From Alphaproteobacteria bacterium (GTDB taxonomy: Bacteria; Pseudomonadota; Alphaproteobacteria; UBA9219), in the NCBI GenBank assembly GCA_028865155.1, contig JAGWKW010000062.1, positions 1 through 7,175 on the forward strand: DNA of 7,175 nt, given 5' to 3'. This document shows, piece after piece, positions 4,888 through 7,175 of this stretch. How positions within the stretch are numbered: position 1 is the first letter of the stretch; every line of letters begins with the position of its first letter. The notes beneath the pieces were generated by a model. The model was not told the DNA's origin. It made no database searches and saw only the letters and a program-made list of their open reading frames with translations. Made by a program: the position numbers and the translations under genes.

Positions 4888-6474
4888 CTAACTCCAGAAA
4901 GACGACAGGCGGGTTTGTGCGGTCGCGCCGCTTTGGCGCGCCGCCGGGGCGGGGGCTTTGCTTAAAGCGACGACATTGTTGTTGATCCATATCTCGCGCA
5001 TTTTGAATTTTTCGGCCAGATGATGGATGGATTTCTGCGAAGGAATGCAGCAATGGCCGATGCGCGGATCGACATAGTCGCTGCGTGCGGGGTTGCCGAG
5101 GAAATCGGCAAAGGAGCTTTCGATATAAATAATGCCGCCCGGCTTCAGGCAATCGGCCAGTCGCGCCATGACCGCGTTGGGGTCGTCCAGATGCGCGATC
5201 ACCTCGACCATCGCGACGGCGTCGAGCGATTGCGGGGCAAGGCCGGGGGATTGCAGCGCCGTGTGTTTGTCTATGCCAGACGCTTTGACACCTCGTTCGT
5301 TCAGGAAAGCGACGAAATCCCCGCGCCCGCATCCGAAGTCGAGGATCGTTTCGGGGCGTCTGCCCAGATGCTCGGCGATACGTTTCAGGCGTGTTTTTTG
5401 CAATTCGATATTCGCGCGAGCCTCGGCGGTGCCGTCGGGAATGGCGGTATCGGTACCGTCAAGCCTGCCTGAAAAAAGAGCGCTGCAGCCGGGGCAGGAA
5501 TAATATTGAACGCCGTGTTTGAAAGCGGATGGAGTAAACGATGCGTTGCCGCAAACGGGGCAATGATCGGGCTTCGGGCGTGTTTTTTCTGGGCGCGGCG
5601 CGGGCGTGATTTCTTTTTCGGCTATCCGATGTGCAGCGCATCCGGTTTCCTGCCCCATTTCGGGCGCAAGCAAGCCCTTTTGCTGATAGGCTCCGCGCGC
5701 ATTCTGCACCGTCATGGGCATGTCTTCGATTGGGCGAACCGAAACGCCGGAATCGTATAAAAAAAACTGCCGGGAAGCAATGGCGTCCGACAGGCTTTCC
5801 GCGTCGCTCCATTTCCGGTACCGCTCTTCGGTATGGGAAAAGGCGTTCATTTTTTGCAAAATATGTTCGGCGTTGCCCAGCCACGAAAAATGCCACCCGG
5901 CGTCGTGGATAAGATGCGCGACAAGCTCGCGCATGTTGCGGGAATTCAGGTAATTGTCCGGCGACCCGTTGCGCGGCGCGGTCAGGTCGGGAATGCCCTG
6001 AATTTGCGACATCGGCGCGCCGTAAGACGCGATGGTCGGCGCGTCGTCGCCTTCCAGAACCTGATAATTCAGAAAATAGACGAAAAGTTTCAGTTCAAAA
6101 TAGGCGAAATCTTTCCGATCCGCGAGTTCGCGCGTGGCGGCAGGCGATGGAATCTCGTCCACATCGGAAATCATGATCGTCGCGTCCGGCGGCGCGTCCG
6201 CGAACCCGCGCCTGAGGGCGTTGCGCTGGTGATATTCGCGCTGCCACGGATTTTGCGTCACGGGCATGTCATCGACGATGACGTGGTTTATTTTGTCCGC
6301 GAATTTGGCGAAGCGCGCCCGGTTTTCCTGAAAATAAAGCGGCTTCGGATTGCCCTGAAACGTCACCGGGGATTCGGCGATTACGAATGTATCGACGACG
6401 GAAGAAAGCTCGTTCAAACGAAGGTCGAGCAGGTCGAGTTCGTTGAAGATAGTGAAACAGTCATAGATGAGCAT
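4888..6474 (-). CDS. Glycosyltransferase family 17 fused to zinc-ribbon SAM methyltransferase
   Basis: The 528-residue product has two enzyme domains. Residues 1-270 resemble glycosyltransferase family 17 (beta-1,4-N-acetylglucosaminyltransferase type): D-C-F-T-I-F-N-E-L-D at 5-14, R-L-N-E-L at 19-23, T-F-Q-G at 38-41, W-Q-R-E near 77-80 with Q-R-N at 83-85, the putative nucleotide-sugar and metal motif I-S-D-V-D-E-I-P at 102-109, G-W-H-F-S-W-L-G at 193-200 and A-F-S-H near 211-214. A Pro/Lys/Glu-rich linker spans about 284-303. Then comes a zinc ribbon with C-P-V-C at 305-308 and C-P-G-C at 327-330, and a class I methyltransferase with SAM motif I, D-F-G-C-G-R-G-D-F at 379-387, plus H-L-D-D-P at 428-432 and L-K-P-G-G at 443-447. 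There is no signal peptide, so it is probably cytoplasmic, acting on a glycan precursor. AGGGA upstream supports the start. The acceptor and methylated atom are unknown. Confidence 0.9.
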   Translation of the reverse strand: MLIYDCFTIFNELDLLDLRLNELSSVVDTFVIAESPVTFQGNPKPLYFQENRARFAKFADKINHVIVDDMPVTQNPWQREYHQRNALRRGFADAPPDATIMISDVDEIPSPAATRELADRKDFAYFELKLFVYFLNYQVLEGDDAPTIASYGAPMSQIQGIPDLTAPRNGSPDNYLNSRNMRELVAHLIHDAGWHFSWLGNAEHILQKMNAFSHTEERYRKWSDAESLSDAIASRQFFLYDSGVSVRPIEDMPMTVQNARGAYQQKGLLAPEMGQETGCAAHRIAEKEITPAPRPEKTRPKPDHCPVCGNASFTPSAFKHGVQYYSCPGCSALFSGRLDGTDTAIPDGTAEARANIELQKTRLKRIAEHLGRRPETILDFGCGRGDFVAFLNERGVKASGIDKHTALQSPGLAPQSLDAVAMVEVIAHLDDPNAVMARLADCLKPGGIIYIESSFADFLGNPARSDYVDPRIGHCCIPSQKSIHHLAEKFKMREIWINNNVVALSKAPAPAARQSGATAQTRLSSFWS

Positions 6475-6494
6475 GGTGTTTCCCTGTGCCGACC

Positions 6495-7175
6495 TTATTG
6501 TGCAATCCAGTTATGTAGCAAGTGGTATAATTCAGCCGGGCACAAAGAAGGATTGACTGTGGAGTTTGTATGATAACGATAGGTTTCATGCTGTAGGGAT
6601 TGCCGCAGCATTTCATAATCGTTCAATAAGAAGCGGCGGCCATTGCTCAATCCAAACGGTATGCTTTTTCCATCATTGAAGGTCAGTTTGAGCGTTCCTC
6701 CGTGATACGATGGCTGTCCGCGCGTGTGTGATATCCAACACCATGCGCTTACATCAGTTATTTCATTCCAAGTGTAGGAGTGAGCGGCAGAAAAATAACC
6801 TTCTCTGACAATTATATTTGCTGGGGTCACGCAAAAATAATAGTCGACGCTGTTAATATAGAAGCTGGTCGAAACCAACAATCCAAGCAAGGAGATCAAA
6901 ATTGGAAAGTTATATGCTTTTCGGGTTAGATGCCTAGACACAACAAGTGAAGCAAAAACAAGAAGAGAAAATCCGATGCCAAGGACAGAAAAGGGAAGGT
7001 CGGCCCCAGCAGAAGGCATGGTTCCGCAATGAAAAGTCGATATGGGACACTGCTTTTTTTGAAGATAGTATGGAAGAAATATGCTGCCGATGAATATCGG
7101 GCTTATCGCCAATCCGATTAATGTTCCTATTGTTCGGTTGCGAGTTTTTGAATTGAGACTATCTTGCTCGGCAAC
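6495..7175 (-). CDS. Unrecognised membrane protein with possible PH-like domain (5' end outside window)
   Basis: The frame has no stop up to the window edge, so the gene very probably starts beyond 7175; 226 residues are visible. A TTG at 7112 is the first in-frame alternative start, but it falls inside the first hydrophobic segment, which argues against it. Three hydrophobic segments are visible at about residues 15-37, 63-81 and 90-107 of the partial protein. The remainder is soluble: Y-F-C-V-T-P-A-N-I-I-V-R-E-G-Y-F followed by Y-T-W-N-E-I-T-D-V and T-L-K-L-T-F-N-D-G resembles the strand pattern of bacterial PH-like domains, which is inference only. By eye the GC content is about 40-45%, clearly below the rest of the window, suggesting separate origin. 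The fusion gene starts 20 bases after its stop, so the two are probably cotranscribed. Confidence 0.75.
   Translation of the reverse strand, partial: VAEQDSLNSKTRNRTIGTLIGLAISPIFIGSIFLPYYLQKKQCPISTFHCGTMPSAGADLPFSVLGIGFSLLVFASLVVSRHLTRKAYNFPILISLLGLLVSTSFYINSVDYYFCVTPANIIVREGYFSAAHSYTWNEITDVSAWCWISHTRGQPSYHGGTLKLTFNDGKSIPFGLSNGRRFLLNDYEMLRQSLQHETYRYHTNSTVNPSLCPAELYHLLHNWIAQ

Noticed and set aside
1..7175. Search for CRISPR repeats, transposase genes, tRNA genes and long direct repeats
   Set aside because: None was found on reading either strand, although a by-eye search can miss diverged or short elements.

Overview
This window reads as bacterial chromosomal DNA from a Gram-negative, most likely proteobacterial, host. 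The evidence is an E. coli-type cytochrome bd operon, an MlaC-type periplasmic lipid carrier, an outer-membrane-type lipoprotein and a periplasmic BON protein. The style of the MlaC protein and the moderate GC content suggest an alphaproteobacterium or a near relative, but no ribosomal RNA or other marker is present to prove it. I see no tRNA, CRISPR array, insertion sequence or phage gene.

Bases 1-2136 (+ strand) are the 3' part of a cytochrome bd oxidase operon: the end of cydA, complete cydB, the 35-residue cydX, and a ybgE-family gene overlapping cydX. The genes are tightly packed and each of the first junctions has a good Shine-Dalgarno. Together they encode the quinol:O2 oxidoreductase of the inner membrane and its small accessory subunits. 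The most striking feature of the window is here: codon use breaks sharply inside cydB near base 814. Upstream (all of the cydA fragment and the first 72 cydB codons) nearly every third position is G or C; downstream it is mixed, like the rest of the window. This is either a recombination junction or an assembly chimera.

Bases 2161-4212 (- strand) hold three exported proteins in the order mlaC, lipoprotein, four-cysteine periplasmic protein. mlaC and the lipoprotein gene are 17 bases apart and probably one operon; the third gene may have its own extended -10 promoter. A 279-base divergent intergenic region (4213-4491) separates mlaC from a + strand BON-domain gene (4492-4854), and carries candidate promoter elements only.

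Bases 4888-7175 (- strand) carry a fusion protein joining a family-17 glycosyltransferase to a zinc-ribbon SAM methyltransferase, probably a surface-glycan modifying enzyme. It is preceded by a low-GC membrane protein gene that is cut by the window edge. A hairpin at 4858-4884 lies between the convergent BON and fusion genes.

No clearly new defence or mobile system is visible. The best leads are the composition break in cydB, the glycosyltransferase-methyltransferase fusion, and the unrecognised exported and membrane proteins.
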